The notes under the pieces are model-generated. The model did not search any database. It was not told the DNA's origin and saw only the letters and a program-made list of their open reading frames with translations. This document shows positions 26,672 to 35,587 of a stretch of 64,000 nt of DNA, piece after piece. Both the position numbers and the translations under genes were made by a program. This DNA is from Nocardia panacis (GTDB lineage Bacteria > Actinomycetota > Actinomycetes > Mycobacteriales > Mycobacteriaceae): the NCBI RefSeq assembly GCF_003598715.1, contig NZ_QZFU01000045.1, positions 310,001 to 374,000 of the forward strand, written 5' to 3'. Each line of letters begins with the position of its first letter. The stretch's first letter is position 1.

Positions 26672-27448
26672 TCAGGAATTGGTGAGGGCGGCGATGCGGC
26701 GGTAGTCGGGGATGAGGTCGAAAGGGGGTGGGGTGTCGGCGCGGACGCTTTTGGCGATGTCCAAGGCGGCAGCCAGCGCGCCTCGGTACAGCAGGGAGCC
26801 GGTGCTGATCCGCCGTACGCCCAAGTCGGTGAGTGACCTGATCGACGGTCCGTTCGCCGAGTACAACATATTCACCGGCACATCGACCGAGGCGACGATG
26901 CGGGCGATGAGCGCGGGATCGGTCGCGCCCGGTACGAAGATGCCGTCCGCGCCCGCGTCGGCGTAGCGCCGGGCGCGGTCGAGCGTGGAGTCCTGGTCGA
27001 GGCGCAGCCAGTGGGTGTCCACTCGCGTATTGATGAAGACCGCGGGAGTGCGCGCCTTCACCGCGGCGACCACTCGAGCGTGCTGCGAGGGGGTGACAAG
27101 CGTCGAATCCGATCGACTGTCTTCGAGATTGACCCCGGCTATCCCCAAATCGCCGAGCGCGGCGACGAATTCGGCCACCTCGTTGGGATCGGCGCCGAAT
27201 CCGCCCTCGATATCGACCGTGACCGGCACCGCGAGTCGCGCCAGCCGCGTCGCCAAGGCCAGTGTCTCGGTGCGTGAGACGCCCATCCCGTCGGCGAGTC
27301 CGGCGGCCACCGCCACACCGAGGCTGGTGGTGCCGATCGCCGGGAACTCCTGCGCGAGCACCGCGGCCGAACCGAAATCCCAGGCATTGGGCAGGATCAG
27401 CGGCTGGGGGCCGCCGTGCAATTCGCGAAATACCTCGGCCTTGTTCAC
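26672..27448 (-). CDS. Isocitrate lyase / PEP mutase superfamily protein
   Basis: 258 aa single-domain TIM barrel. Superfamily marks: ILPNAWDFGSAAVLAQEFPA, TTSLGVAVAAGLADG, VTVDIEGGFG (metal-binding loop), GVNLEDSRSD, and GADGIFVPGATDP. Members act on C-C or C-P bonds next to a carboxylate (2-methylisocitrate, oxaloacetate, phosphonopyruvate); the substrate here is not determinable. The isocitrate-lyase KKCGH loop is absent. Divergent from an ArsR-type regulator. Confidence 0.88.
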   Translation of the reverse strand: MNKAEVFRELHGGPQPLILPNAWDFGSAAVLAQEFPAIGTTSLGVAVAAGLADGMGVSRTETLALATRLARLAVPVTVDIEGGFGADPNEVAEFVAALGDLGIAGVNLEDSRSDSTLVTPSQHARVVAAVKARTPAVFINTRVDTHWLRLDQDSTLDRARRYADAGADGIFVPGATDPALIARIVASVDVPVNMLYSANGPSIRSLTDLGVRRISTGSLLYRGALAAALDIAKSVRADTPPPFDLIPDYRRIAALTNS

Positions 27449-27505
27449 TGGCTCTCCTCCATCTACGTTCCGAAACGGTTGTCCGTGACGCTAGTGCCGC
27501 GATAG

Positions 27506-27521
27506 TTCGGCGCTCGCCGAA
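27506..27521. promoter_or_regulatory. Palindrome TTCGGCG-CT-CGCCGAA before the ArsR-type gene
   Basis: Perfect 7-bp arms with a 2-bp spacer, abutting the first possible start codon (27522) of the ArsR-type gene and 58 bp from the divergent start. Probable self-regulating operator; its position also makes the later GTG at 27546 a credible start. Confidence 0.5.
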
Positions 27522-28250
27522 ATGTTCTCGCGTCATGATGGTGTCGTGGATGCCCGAGCAGCTGATCTCGCGGGTTTGGCGGCCCTGCTGGCCGACCGCA
27601 CCCGCGCCGCGATGTGCCTGGCCATGATTGATGGCCGGGCGTGGTCCGCGGGCGAACTCGCGCGCACGGTGCGCGTCGCGCCCTCGACGGCCACCGAACA
27701 CCTCAATCGGCTGCTCGCGGGCGGACTGCTCGCCGAACGTCGCCAGGGCAGGCACCGCTATGTCGAACTGGCCGACGCCCGTGCCGCGGAGCTGATCGAG
27801 GCGTTGGCCACCTATATCGGCGCGCCCCCGGTCAAGGTGACGGGCCTGAAAACCGCTACGGCGTCGGCCGCCCTATCCAGGGGTCGCACCTGCTACGACC
27901 ACCTCGCGGGTCGACTCGGCGTCGCCATTACCGACGCGCTCACCGAACGCGAATTCCTGCGACCCGATCCGGGTTTCGCGCTCACCGCACCGGGGATGGC
28001 CTTCTTCACAGGTCCGCTCGGCATCGATCCCGCCCTGTTGCACACCCGCCGCCCGTTGACCCGTCCCTGCCTGGATTGGACCGAGCGCCGCACCCACCTC
28101 GGTGGCGCGGCAGGCGCTCAACTGTGCCGTCGCCTGCGGGAACTCGACTGGATCGTCGGGGTCGGCACCGGCCGCGCGGTCCGCGCCACTTCGGCGGGCG
28201 AGGTCGGGCTCCACGATCTGCTCGGCATCAATCCGGCGACTCTGCGCTGA
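27522..28250 (+). CDS. ArsR-family winged-helix regulator with C-terminal domain
   Basis: 242 aa from ATG 27522 (GTG 27546 would give 234 aa; neither has a clear ribosome site). ArsR-like wHTH: ALLADRTRAAMCLAMIDGRA, then ELARTVRVAPSTATEHLNRL and LLAERRQGRHRYVELA. The C-terminal 140 residues contain GRTCYDHLAGRLGVAITDAL, a pattern common in ArsR proteins of this length, and Cys residues at about 104 and 180, but no CVC metal box. It probably controls the divergent PEP-mutase-like gene. Confidence 0.85.
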   Translation: MFSRHDGVVDARAADLAGLAALLADRTRAAMCLAMIDGRAWSAGELARTVRVAPSTATEHLNRLLAGGLLAERRQGRHRYVELADARAAELIEALATYIGAPPVKVTGLKTATASAALSRGRTCYDHLAGRLGVAITDALTEREFLRPDPGFALTAPGMAFFTGPLGIDPALLHTRRPLTRPCLDWTERRTHLGGAAGAQLCRRLRELDWIVGVGTGRAVRATSAGEVGLHDLLGINPATLR

Positions 28251-28466
28251 TCATCGGGCCGACGGCGACTGCGCATAGCGACTGCCTGCCGATTCGGATC
28301 TCCGACCGACTGACCGACCGTCGAGGAGATCACGGCCCGCACCCGCCGCGACGGCCCCATCGACCTCACCGAATACGAAACCCAATACCCGCAGCCGGTG
28401 GGCCGGGCCGCGGTTGGTCCGATCGGTGCCCTCGATACGGTCAGGGCATCGATGCGCCGGATCGAA

Positions 28467-28685
28467 TCATTGCCGACGAAGTCGATCGGCCGCGCGAGCG
28501 ATCATCCCCGAAAGCCCTCGCGCGGCCGATTCGACGCGGCGGAGCAGCTCTGCGACCTCGCCTTCGGTCGCGGCGGCGAGGTCGAGCCCGCGCACACCGG
28601 CGACCGCTTCCTCCAGGGCGGTCAGCTGCTCGCTATAGCGTTGATCACCGTGACGCACATCGTCAGAGCAATCATTCGAACGCAT
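28467..28685 (-). pseudogene. Truncated 13E12/DUF222 HNH-type protein (N-terminal fragment)
   Basis: 72 codons reading QLTALEEAVAGVRGLDLAAA, then ELLRRVESAARGLSGMIARA. This is the helical N-terminal pattern of DUF222 (13E12 repeat) proteins, which are normally about 400-500 aa with an HNH nuclease C-terminus; here the frame ends after 72 residues and I find no continuation in the other frames. The ATG lies inside a LexA-like box, as in mycobacterial 13E12 genes. Remnant of a deleted copy is the likely reading; a genuine short protein is the alternative. Confidence 0.45.
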
Positions 28686-28691
28686 GTTCTA
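28676..28691. promoter_or_regulatory. LexA-type SOS box
   Basis: TCGAAC-GCAT-GTTCTA on the plus strand, one base from the mycobacterial SOS consensus TCGAAC-N4-GTTCGA. The minus-strand ATG of the DUF222-like fragment lies in the central four bases, implying LexA control of a leaderless message. Confidence 0.6.
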
Positions 28692-28724
28692 ACAATAGCG
28701 TGATTCCGGAAGGAAGTCACCCGC

Positions 28725-28760
28725 GGTGATGAATGAGCTTGCACAATTGTGCATAATCAT
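28725..28760 (+). promoter_or_regulatory. argC promoter with ARG box
   Basis: Perfect 14-bp palindrome TGCACAATTGTGCA (28740-28753) overlapping the -10 element CATAAT (28752-28757), 6 bp before the argC ATG at 28764, so the message is probably leaderless. The 36-bp block is 30/36 identical to the one before argG. ArgR bound here would cover the -10. Confidence 0.85.
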
Positions 28761-28763
28761 CAC

Positions 28764-29822
28764 ATGGTAGATATCTCGGACGGACCCGCCGTGCGGGTCG
28801 CGGTGGCGGGTGCGAGCGGATACGCGGGCGGCGAGGTGCTGCGCCTGCTGCTCGGACATCCGGCCTACCGATCCGGACGCCTCACCATCGGGGCGTTGAC
28901 CGCCGGTTCGAATGCCGGGACCGCCCTGGGGGAGACGCAGCCGCATTTGCTGCCGCTGGCCGATCGGGTCCTCACCGCCACGACCGCGGCGGAACTGGCA
29001 GGCCACGACGTGATCTTCCTCGGGCTGCCGCACGGCCGGTCGGCGGCCATCGCCGCGCAACTCCCGGAGTCGACGGTGATCATCGACTGCGGCGCGGATT
29101 TCCGGCTCACCGACCCGGCCGCGTGGCGGCGCTACTACGGCACCGAGCATGCGGGCAGTTGGCCGTACGGGCTTCCGGAGCTGCCGGGTGGGCGGGCAAA
29201 GCTGAAGGGGGCCATCAGAATTGCCGTACCCGGCTGCTATCCGACCGTGGCCAGTCTCGCGCTGGCGCCCGCCATCGCCGCGGGCATCATCGCCCCCTCG
29301 GTAACTGTCGTCGCGGTGAGCGGCACCTCGGGTGCGGGTCGCAAACTCGATACCGGCCTGCTCGCCTCGGAGGTCATGGGCTCGGCCCGTGCCTACGGGA
29401 TCGCGGGCGCGCACCGGCACACCCCGGAGATCGCGCAGAATCTGCGCGCGGCGGGCGGTGTCGATGTCGCGGTCTCGTTCACCCCGGTGTTGGCCCCGAT
29501 GCCGCGCGGCATCCTGGCCACCTGCACCGCACCCACCACCGTGGACGCCGCACAGGCCCGTGCCGTCTACGAAAAGGCTTACGCCGAAGAACCTTTCGTG
29601 CATCTACTGCCGGAAGGCCGCCTACCGCAGACGGGTTCGGTGCTCGGTTCCAATGCCGTCACCCTCCAGGTGGCGGTGGACGCCGACGCCGGACAGCTCG
29701 TGGTGATCGGCGCGATCGACAACCTGACCAAGGGCACCGCGGGGGCGGCGGTGCAATCGATGAATCTGGCCGTCGGATACGACGAGACCGCAGGACTTTC
29801 CACCGTAGGAGTGGCACCGTGA
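28764..29822 (+). CDS. argC: N-acetyl-gamma-glutamyl-phosphate reductase
   Basis: 352 aa, third step of arginine synthesis (NADPH reduction of N-acetylglutamyl phosphate). ATG 28764 is chosen over the in-frame GTG 28749, which lies inside the ARG box. NADP fold VAVAGASGYAGGEVLRLL, catalytic Cys in VPGCYPTVASLAL, and the conserved GVSGTSGAGR-like AVSGTSGAGRK and HRHTPEI. First gene of argCJBDFR; its stop overlaps argJ (GTGA). Confidence 0.97.
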   Translation: MVDISDGPAVRVAVAGASGYAGGEVLRLLLGHPAYRSGRLTIGALTAGSNAGTALGETQPHLLPLADRVLTATTAAELAGHDVIFLGLPHGRSAAIAAQLPESTVIIDCGADFRLTDPAAWRRYYGTEHAGSWPYGLPELPGGRAKLKGAIRIAVPGCYPTVASLALAPAIAAGIIAPSVTVVAVSGTSGAGRKLDTGLLASEVMGSARAYGIAGAHRHTPEIAQNLRAAGGVDVAVSFTPVLAPMPRGILATCTAPTTVDAAQARAVYEKAYAEEPFVHLLPEGRLPQTGSVLGSNAVTLQVAVDADAGQLVVIGAIDNLTKGTAGAAVQSMNLAVGYDETAGLSTVGVAP

Positions 29823-31030
29823 CGACGATCGAAGGCAGCAAGCTGGTCCGCAGCCAGGGCGTCACCGCCCCGCTCGGCTTCCGCGCCGCGGGTATCGCTG
29901 CGGGTATCAAGAAGAGCGGAAAGCCGGACCTGGCACTGGTTTTCAGTGAAGGTCCGGAGTACGCGGCCGCAGGGGTGTTCACCAGCAACAAGGTGAAGGC
30001 CGCCCCTGTGCGATGGTCGCAGCAGGTGCTCAAAACCGGCAGGCTGCGCGCGGTGATCCTCAATTCCGGTGGGGCCAATGCCTGCACCGGTCCACTCGGC
30101 TTCCAGGACACCCACCGCACCGCCGAGGAATTGGCGAAGGCGCTGAGCAACTGGGGCACCGACACCGGCGCGGGCGAAATCGCTGTCTGCTCAACAGGTT
30201 TGATCGGTGACAGGCTGCCGATGGACAAGGTGATCCCGGCCGTCACCGAGATCGTGCACGAGATGGCGGGCGGCATCTGCGGCGGCAGCGATGCCGCCCA
30301 CGCCATCATGACCACCGATACGGTGCCCAAGCAGGCCGCCTACCACCATCGCGACAAGTGGAATGTCGGCGGTATGGCCAAGGGCGCGGGCATGATGGCC
30401 CCGTCGCTGGCCACCATGCTCGTGGTGCTCACCACCGATGCCGTCGTCGGCGCGGAGCAGCTCGACGCGGCACTGCGCAAGGCCACCGGGAAAACGTTCG
30501 ACCGCTTGGATGTGGACGGCTCCTGCTCGACCAATGACACGGTGCTGCTGCTGGCCAATGGCGCGAGCGCGGTCACCCCCTCGCAGGAGGAGTTGGATGC
30601 CGCCGTCCTCGCCGTCTGTGACGATTTGGCCGCCCAGTTGATGGCCGATGCCGAAGGCGTCACCAAACGTGTCCGGGTCACCGTGGCGGGTGCGCTGACC
30701 GAGGACGAGGCGGTCGCTGCCGCCCGCTGCGTGGCCCGCGACAGCCTGGTCAAGACCGCGCTGTTCGGCTCGGATCCGAACTGGGGTCGGGTCCTCGCCG
30801 CCGTCGGCATGGCCCCGGTCACCCTGGATCCGGACCGGATCTCGGTGTCGTTCAACGGGAATCCGGTCTGCGTGGACAGCGTCGGCGCGCCGGGCGCGCG
30901 TGAGGTCGATCTCTCGGGCGCGGATATCGATGTGCTCATCGACCTGAATGTCGGTGCGGCCTCGGCGATGATCCGCACCACCGACCTCTCGCACGGCTAC
31001 GTCGAAGAGAATTCGGCCTACAGCTCATGA
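29819..31030 (+). CDS. argJ: Bifunctional ornithine acetyltransferase / N-acetylglutamate synthase
   Basis: 403 aa. Recycles the acetyl group from N-acetylornithine to glutamate. The autoproteolytic site is present: SLATMLVVLTTD, with cleavage expected between Ala198 and Thr199, and Thr199 as nucleophile. Other marks: NSGGANACTG, CSTGLIGDRLPMDK, FGSDPNWGRVLAAVG, and the C-terminal EENSAYSS. The GTG start overlaps argC; the stop overlaps argB. Confidence 0.97.
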   Translation: MTTIEGSKLVRSQGVTAPLGFRAAGIAAGIKKSGKPDLALVFSEGPEYAAAGVFTSNKVKAAPVRWSQQVLKTGRLRAVILNSGGANACTGPLGFQDTHRTAEELAKALSNWGTDTGAGEIAVCSTGLIGDRLPMDKVIPAVTEIVHEMAGGICGGSDAAHAIMTTDTVPKQAAYHHRDKWNVGGMAKGAGMMAPSLATMLVVLTTDAVVGAEQLDAALRKATGKTFDRLDVDGSCSTNDTVLLLANGASAVTPSQEELDAAVLAVCDDLAAQLMADAEGVTKRVRVTVAGALTEDEAVAAARCVARDSLVKTALFGSDPNWGRVLAAVGMAPVTLDPDRISVSFNGNPVCVDSVGAPGAREVDLSGADIDVLIDLNVGAASAMIRTTDLSHGYVEENSAYSS

Positions 31031-31953
31031 CCGGCCAAGCGGTGCAGGACCTTTCGGCCCTCGACAAGGCGCACGTGCTGGCCGACGCCCTGCCGTGGCT
31101 GCAGAAATTCCGCGATCGGATCGTGGTCGTCAAGTACGGCGGCAACGCCATGATCGACGAGGAGCTCAAGCGCGCGTTCGCCGCCGATATGGCCTTCCTG
31201 CGCACCGTCGGCGTGCATCCGGTGGTGGTGCACGGTGGTGGCCCGCAGATCAGCGCCATGTTGAAAAAGCTCGGCCTGCGGGGGGAATTCCGCGGCGGCT
31301 TCCGGGTCACCACACCCGAGGTGATGGATGTGGTGCGGATGGTGCTGTTCGGTCAGGTGGGTCGGGAGTTGGTCGGCCTGATCAACTCCCACGGCCCCTA
31401 CGCGGTCGGCATCTCCGGTGAGGACGCCCGCCTGTTCACCGCCACCCGCCGCACCGTCGTGGTGGACGGCGCACCCACCGATATCGGCCTGGTCGGCGAC
31501 GTCACCTCCGTCAATGCCGACGCGGTGCTGGATCTCATCGCGGCGGGCCGCATTCCGGTGGTGTCCACCATCGCCCCCGACGCGGCGGGCGTGGTGCACA
31601 ACATCAATGCCGACACCGCCGCCGCCGCATTGGCCGCCGCCATCGGCGCGGAGAAACTGGTGGTGCTCACCGATGTCGAAGGGCTGTACACGAACTGGCC
31701 CGACCGCACCTCGCTGACCACCCGCATCGACACCGACGCGCTGGCGCGGCTGCTGCCGAGCCTCGACGCGGGCATGGTGCCCAAGATGGAGGCGTGCCTG
31801 CGCGCGGTCCGGGCGGGCGTGCCCACCGCGCACGTCATCGATGGCCGCGTCCCGCACGCGGTCCTGCTCGAACTGTTCACCGGAGAAGGAATCGGAACGA
31901 TGGTGACGTCCTCGCCCGCGGGTGCGGACACACCGGACGGAACGAAACAATGA
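31027..31953 (+). CDS. argB: Acetylglutamate kinase
   Basis: 308 aa amino-acid kinase, second step of arginine synthesis and the usual site of arginine feedback. VVKYGGNAMIDEELKRAFA, VVVHGGGPQISAMLKKLGL, the acetylglutamate/ATP loop VVHNINADTAAAALA, and VLTDVEGLY. The N-terminal helix (LDKAHVLADALPWLQKF) matches arginine-sensitive hexameric forms. ATGA overlap with argJ and with argD. Confidence 0.97.
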   Translation: MTGQAVQDLSALDKAHVLADALPWLQKFRDRIVVVKYGGNAMIDEELKRAFAADMAFLRTVGVHPVVVHGGGPQISAMLKKLGLRGEFRGGFRVTTPEVMDVVRMVLFGQVGRELVGLINSHGPYAVGISGEDARLFTATRRTVVVDGAPTDIGLVGDVTSVNADAVLDLIAAGRIPVVSTIAPDAAGVVHNINADTAAAALAAAIGAEKLVVLTDVEGLYTNWPDRTSLTTRIDTDALARLLPSLDAGMVPKMEACLRAVRAGVPTAHVIDGRVPHAVLLELFTGEGIGTMVTSSPAGADTPDGTKQ

Positions 31954-33155
31954 CCAAAGTCGAAGCCCTGCAGCAGCGTTGGTCCGCCGCGCTGATGAAC
32001 AACTACGGCACCCCGAAGCTGGCGCTGACCCGAGGCGAAGGTGCGGTGGTCTACGACGCGGACGGCAAGCGCTACGTCGATTTCCTGGGCGGTATCGCGG
32101 TCAACAGCCTGGGCCACGCCCATCCGGCGATCATCGAGGCGGTCACCGCCCAACTCGGCACCCTCGGGCACATCTCCAACTTCTATATGGCCGAGCCGAC
32201 GATCGAGTTGGCGGAGCGGCTGCTCGCCCACTTCGGTGACGGGATCGGGCCGGGGCACACCTCGCGCGCGCTGTTCTGCAATTCCGGCGCGGAGGCCAAT
32301 GAGGCGGCCTTCAAGATCGCCCGACTCACCGGCCGCCCCAAGATCATCGCCTGCCACGAGGCATTCCACGGCCGCACCATGGGCGCGCTCGCGCTCACCG
32401 GCCAACCCGCCAAGCGCACCCCCTTCGAACCCATGCCGCCCGGTGTGGAATTCGTGCCCTACGGCGACGCGGACGCGCTGGAACGCGCCGTCGACGACCA
32501 GACGGCCGCGGTCTTCCTCGAACCGATCATGGGGGAGAGCGGCGTGGTGGTCCCGCCGATCGACTACCTGGTCCGGGCACGGGAGATCACGGCGCGCCAC
32601 GGCGCGCTGCTCGTGCTCGACGAGGTGCAGACCGGTATCGGTCGCACCGGAAAGTTCTACGCGCACCAGGCATTCGGTATCACCCCCGATGTGATCACCC
32701 TCGCGAAGGGGCTGGCGGGCGGGCTGCCGATCGGCGCGGTGCTGGCTACCGGTCGCGCCGCCGAACTGCTCACACCCGGTGCGCACGGCACCACCTTCGG
32801 CGGTAATCCGGTGTGCGCGGCCGCCGCGCTGGCGGTGCTGCGCACCATCGACGCGCAGGACCTGCTCGCCCACGTCGAATCGGTCGGCAAACGGCTCAGC
32901 GACGGTATCGAGGGGCTCGATCACCCCCTGGTCGACCATGTGCGGGGCGCCGGACTGCTGCTGGGCATCGTGCTCACCGACGAAGTGTCGGCCGAGGTGG
33001 AGAATCAGGCGCGCGGCGCGGGCTACCTGTTGAACGCGCCCAAGCCCGACGTGATTCGGCTCGCACCACCTCTCATCCTCCCCGAGGATCTGGTGGACGA
33101 ATTCCTCGCCGACCTACCCGGCATACTCGACGCGGCGAAGGGAGCCCAACAGTGA
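31950..33155 (+). CDS. argD: Acetylornithine aminotransferase
   Basis: 401 aa class III PLP aminotransferase making N-acetylornithine. ATG 31950 overlaps argB. NSGAEANEAAFKIAR, AFHGRTMGALALTGQ, LVLDEVQTGIGRTGKF and the PLP lysine in DVITLAKGLAGGLPIG. Length and order fit ArgD; in many actinobacteria the same enzyme also serves in lysine synthesis. Confidence 0.97.
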   Translation: MTKVEALQQRWSAALMNNYGTPKLALTRGEGAVVYDADGKRYVDFLGGIAVNSLGHAHPAIIEAVTAQLGTLGHISNFYMAEPTIELAERLLAHFGDGIGPGHTSRALFCNSGAEANEAAFKIARLTGRPKIIACHEAFHGRTMGALALTGQPAKRTPFEPMPPGVEFVPYGDADALERAVDDQTAAVFLEPIMGESGVVVPPIDYLVRAREITARHGALLVLDEVQTGIGRTGKFYAHQAFGITPDVITLAKGLAGGLPIGAVLATGRAAELLTPGAHGTTFGGNPVCAAAALAVLRTIDAQDLLAHVESVGKRLSDGIEGLDHPLVDHVRGAGLLLGIVLTDEVSAEVENQARGAGYLLNAPKPDVIRLAPPLILPEDLVDEFLADLPGILDAAKGAQQ

Positions 33156-34090
33156 GTGCGCTGCGGCATTTCCTGCGCGACGACGACCTCACCCCGGCCG
33201 AACAGTCCGAGGTGCTGACCCTGGCCGCCGAACTCAAGCGCGACCCGTTCGCGCATCGGCCGCTCGAGGGGCCGCGCGGGGTCGGCGTCATCTTCGAGAA
33301 GAACTCCACCCGAACGCGTTTCTCCTTCGAGATGGGGATCGCCCAACTCGGCGGGCACGCCGTCGTGGTGGACGGTCGCGACACCCAACTGGGCCGCGAG
33401 GAGACCCTCGGCGATACCGGTCGGGTGCTCTCGCGCTACGTCGACGCCATTGTCTGGCGCACCTTCGAACAGTCCCGCCTGGACGAAATGGCCGCCACGG
33501 CAACGGTTCCCGTGGTCAACGCGCTGTCCGACGAATTCCACCCCTGCCAGGTGCTCGCCGATCTGCTCACCCTGCGCGAACGGCTCGGCGAGCTGTCCGG
33601 GCGCAGGTTGGCCTACTTCGGTGACGGTGCGAACAATATGGCGCATTCGCTGCTGCTCGGCGGCGTCACCGCGGGTCTGGACGTAACCATCGCCGCGCCC
33701 GCGGGTTTCGAACCGCTGCCGTGGGTCGTCGAGGCCGCACGCGTCAGGGCCGCCCAAACAGGCGCCACCGTCGCGGTCACCAATGATCCGGTGGCGGCGG
33801 CGAAGGGCGCCGACGCATTGGTCACCGACGCCTGGACCTCGATGGGTCAGGAAAACGACGGCAAGGACCGGGTCGGCCCGTTCCGCCCCTACCAGCTCAA
33901 CGCCGACCTGCTCAACGCGGCACAGTCGAATGTCGCCGTGCTGCACTGTCTTCCGGCGCATCGGGGCGAGGAGATCACCGACGAGGTGCTCGACGGCCCG
34001 CACAGCGCCGTGTGGGACGAGGCCGAGAACAGGCTGCACGCGCAGAAGGCGCTGCTGGTGTGGCTGCTGGCCCGACGGGGTCGAGGGTGA
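33152..34090 (+). CDS. argF: Ornithine carbamoyltransferase
   Basis: 312 aa. Makes citrulline from ornithine and carbamoyl phosphate. The GTG 33152 start overlaps argD. Carbamoyl-phosphate site FEKNSTRTRFSFE (STRTR at 52-56), DEFHPCQVLADLLT, the ornithine-binding DAWTSMGQEND, and catalytic-Cys motif LHCLPAHRGEE. Overlaps argR by 4 bp. Confidence 0.97.
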   Translation: MSALRHFLRDDDLTPAEQSEVLTLAAELKRDPFAHRPLEGPRGVGVIFEKNSTRTRFSFEMGIAQLGGHAVVVDGRDTQLGREETLGDTGRVLSRYVDAIVWRTFEQSRLDEMAATATVPVVNALSDEFHPCQVLADLLTLRERLGELSGRRLAYFGDGANNMAHSLLLGGVTAGLDVTIAAPAGFEPLPWVVEAARVRAAQTGATVAVTNDPVAAAKGADALVTDAWTSMGQENDGKDRVGPFRPYQLNADLLNAAQSNVAVLHCLPAHRGEEITDEVLDGPHSAVWDEAENRLHAQKALLVWLLARRGRG

Positions 34091-34587
34091 GCGTGGAGGA
34101 ACGCGGTCCGGCCATCGCCCGCACCAGAGCGGGCCGACAGTCCCGCATCGTGGAGCTGCTGACCGCGCACGCCGTGCGCAGCCAGACCGAACTGGCCGGG
34201 TTGCTCGCCGCCGAAGGGATCGAGACCACCCAGGCCACCCTCTCGCGCGACCTCGACGAACTCGGCGCGGTCAAACTGCGCGCCGCCGACGGCGGCGCGG
34301 GTGTCTACGTGGTGCCCGAGGACGGCAGCCCGGTGCGCGGGGTCACCGGCGGCACCGATCGTCTGTCCAAACTGCTCGGGGATCTGCTGGTCTCCACCGA
34401 TCACAGCGGCAATATCGCCGTGCTCCGCACCCCGCCCGGTGCGGCGCACTACCTGGCCAGCGCGTTGGATCGGGCCGCGCTGGCCTTCATCGTCGGCACC
34501 ATCGCGGGCGACGACACCATCGCCGTCATCGCCCGCGAACCGTTGACCGGCGCCGAATTGGCCGCTCGGATAGAGCGACTGGCCTGA
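34087..34587 (+). CDS. argR: Arginine repressor
   Basis: 166 aa. Winged HTH with recognition segment TQATLSRDLDELGAVKLR, and a C-terminal hexamerisation/arginine-binding domain with VGTIAGDDTIAVIAR. The GTG start overlaps argF. It presumably binds the ARG boxes before argC and argG when arginine is plentiful. The last gene of the first arg operon; argG follows only after a 2.9-kb insert. Confidence 0.96.
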   Translation: MSVEERGPAIARTRAGRQSRIVELLTAHAVRSQTELAGLLAAEGIETTQATLSRDLDELGAVKLRAADGGAGVYVVPEDGSPVRGVTGGTDRLSKLLGDLLVSTDHSGNIAVLRTPPGAAHYLASALDRAALAFIVGTIAGDDTIAVIAREPLTGAELAARIERLA

Positions 34588-34636
34588 GTTCCGGATAACC
34601 GAACCCGGCGCGGGCGCGGTGAGTACCGTCGGAGCC

Positions 34637-35581
34637 ATGGCGAAGGACGTTCTGGTTCTCGGCGCGGGCGTGATCGGGCTGACCACCGCCGTATGTCTGG
34701 CGCGGGCGGGTCATCGGGTGCGGGTGTGGGCGGAATTGCCGCCCGAGCGGACCACCTCGGCGGTGGCGAGCGGGATTTGGGGTCCGCGGGAGCGTCCGCG
34801 CGAATTGGCGTGGAGCCGGATCTCGTTCGCCGAATTCTCCCGCCTGGCTCGAATACCCGAATCCGGAGTGCATTTCGAGCGCGGGCTCGAGGTTTCCGAT
34901 GTGTCGCAGCCGCCGCCCTGGGTGCAGGATCTGGTCGACGTCCGTTTCTGCACCCCCGATGAACTGCCCGAGGGGATGCGGGCGGGCCTGTGGGCCACCA
35001 CCCCACTCATCGACCTGCCCCGCTATCTGCGGTACCTCACCGAGGAGTTGGCGGCGGCCGAAATCGTCATCGAATCGCGCACCGTGCGCGATCTCGCCGA
35101 GGCCACCGCCGCCGCATCGATCGTGGTGAACTGCACCGGAGTCGGCGCCGCCGCCCTGACCGGTGATCCCGAGGTGCGGCCCGTGCGCGGCCAGCACGTG
35201 ATCCTGCGCAATCCCGGCCTCACCTACTACTACTGTGAGGCCGTCGACACTCCCGAATGGACCAGTTTCTACCCGCACGGCGACCGCCTCATCCTCGGCG
35301 GCATCCGCCAACCCGACGACTGGACCCTCACCCCCGACCCGGCCCTGTCCGAGCGAATCCTGCAGCGTTGCATAGCCATCGAACCCAAACTCGCCGCCGC
35401 CGAGATCCTCGGCCACGAGGTCGGCCTGCGGCCCGGTCGCCCCGAACCCCGCCTGGAACCCGAATCCCGCGACGGTGCGACCGTCATCCACAACTATGGC
35501 CACGACGGAGTGGGCGTCACGCTCTCCTGGGGCAGCGCGCAAGAAGTCGTGCGAATGACCGCCGAGATCGCGGGTCGATAG
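34637..35581 (+). CDS. FAD-dependent D-amino-acid oxidase
   Basis: 314 aa from ATG 34637 (GTG 34619 possible). FAD Rossmann motif VLGAGVIGLTTAVCLARAGH, then ASGIWGP, VVNCTGVGAAAL, VRPVRGQHVILRNPG, the catalytic-region YYYCEAVDTPEWTSFYPHG, and C-terminal HNYGHDGVGVTLSWGSA, all standard for DAAO. Oxidises D-amino acids to keto acids, ammonia and H2O2. It begins 49 bp after argR and may be read through from the arg operon, but no biosynthetic link is evident. It interrupts the argR-argG order known from mycobacteria. Confidence 0.93.
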   Translation: MAKDVLVLGAGVIGLTTAVCLARAGHRVRVWAELPPERTTSAVASGIWGPRERPRELAWSRISFAEFSRLARIPESGVHFERGLEVSDVSQPPPWVQDLVDVRFCTPDELPEGMRAGLWATTPLIDLPRYLRYLTEELAAAEIVIESRTVRDLAEATAAASIVVNCTGVGAAALTGDPEVRPVRGQHVILRNPGLTYYYCEAVDTPEWTSFYPHGDRLILGGIRQPDDWTLTPDPALSERILQRCIAIEPKLAAAEILGHEVGLRPGRPEPRLEPESRDGATVIHNYGHDGVGVTLSWGSAQEVVRMTAEIAGR

Positions 35582-35587
35582 TTCGAC

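Larger units (their letters stand above)
28251..28763. other. Intergenic stretch with gene remnants before argC
   Basis: 513 bp without an intact recognisable gene. It contains, left to right: a plus-strand run of about 25 codons with coding-like third-position GC (about 28325-28400, reading EEITARTRRDGPIDLTEYET) that starts after a stop and has no start signal; the truncated minus-strand DUF222-like frame (28467-28685) with its SOS box; and the argC promoter with ARG box (28725-28760). Confidence 0.5.

Noticed and set aside
28325..28400. Coding-like 25-codon run (EEITARTRRDG...)
   Set aside because: No start, no ribosome site, and no recognisable family; noted only as possible debris in the intergenic entry.
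34637..35581. D-amino-acid oxidase as part of the D-aminoacylase pathway
   Set aside because: It is 11 kb away, in another transcription unit, and the pathway at 16-23 kb is complete without it.
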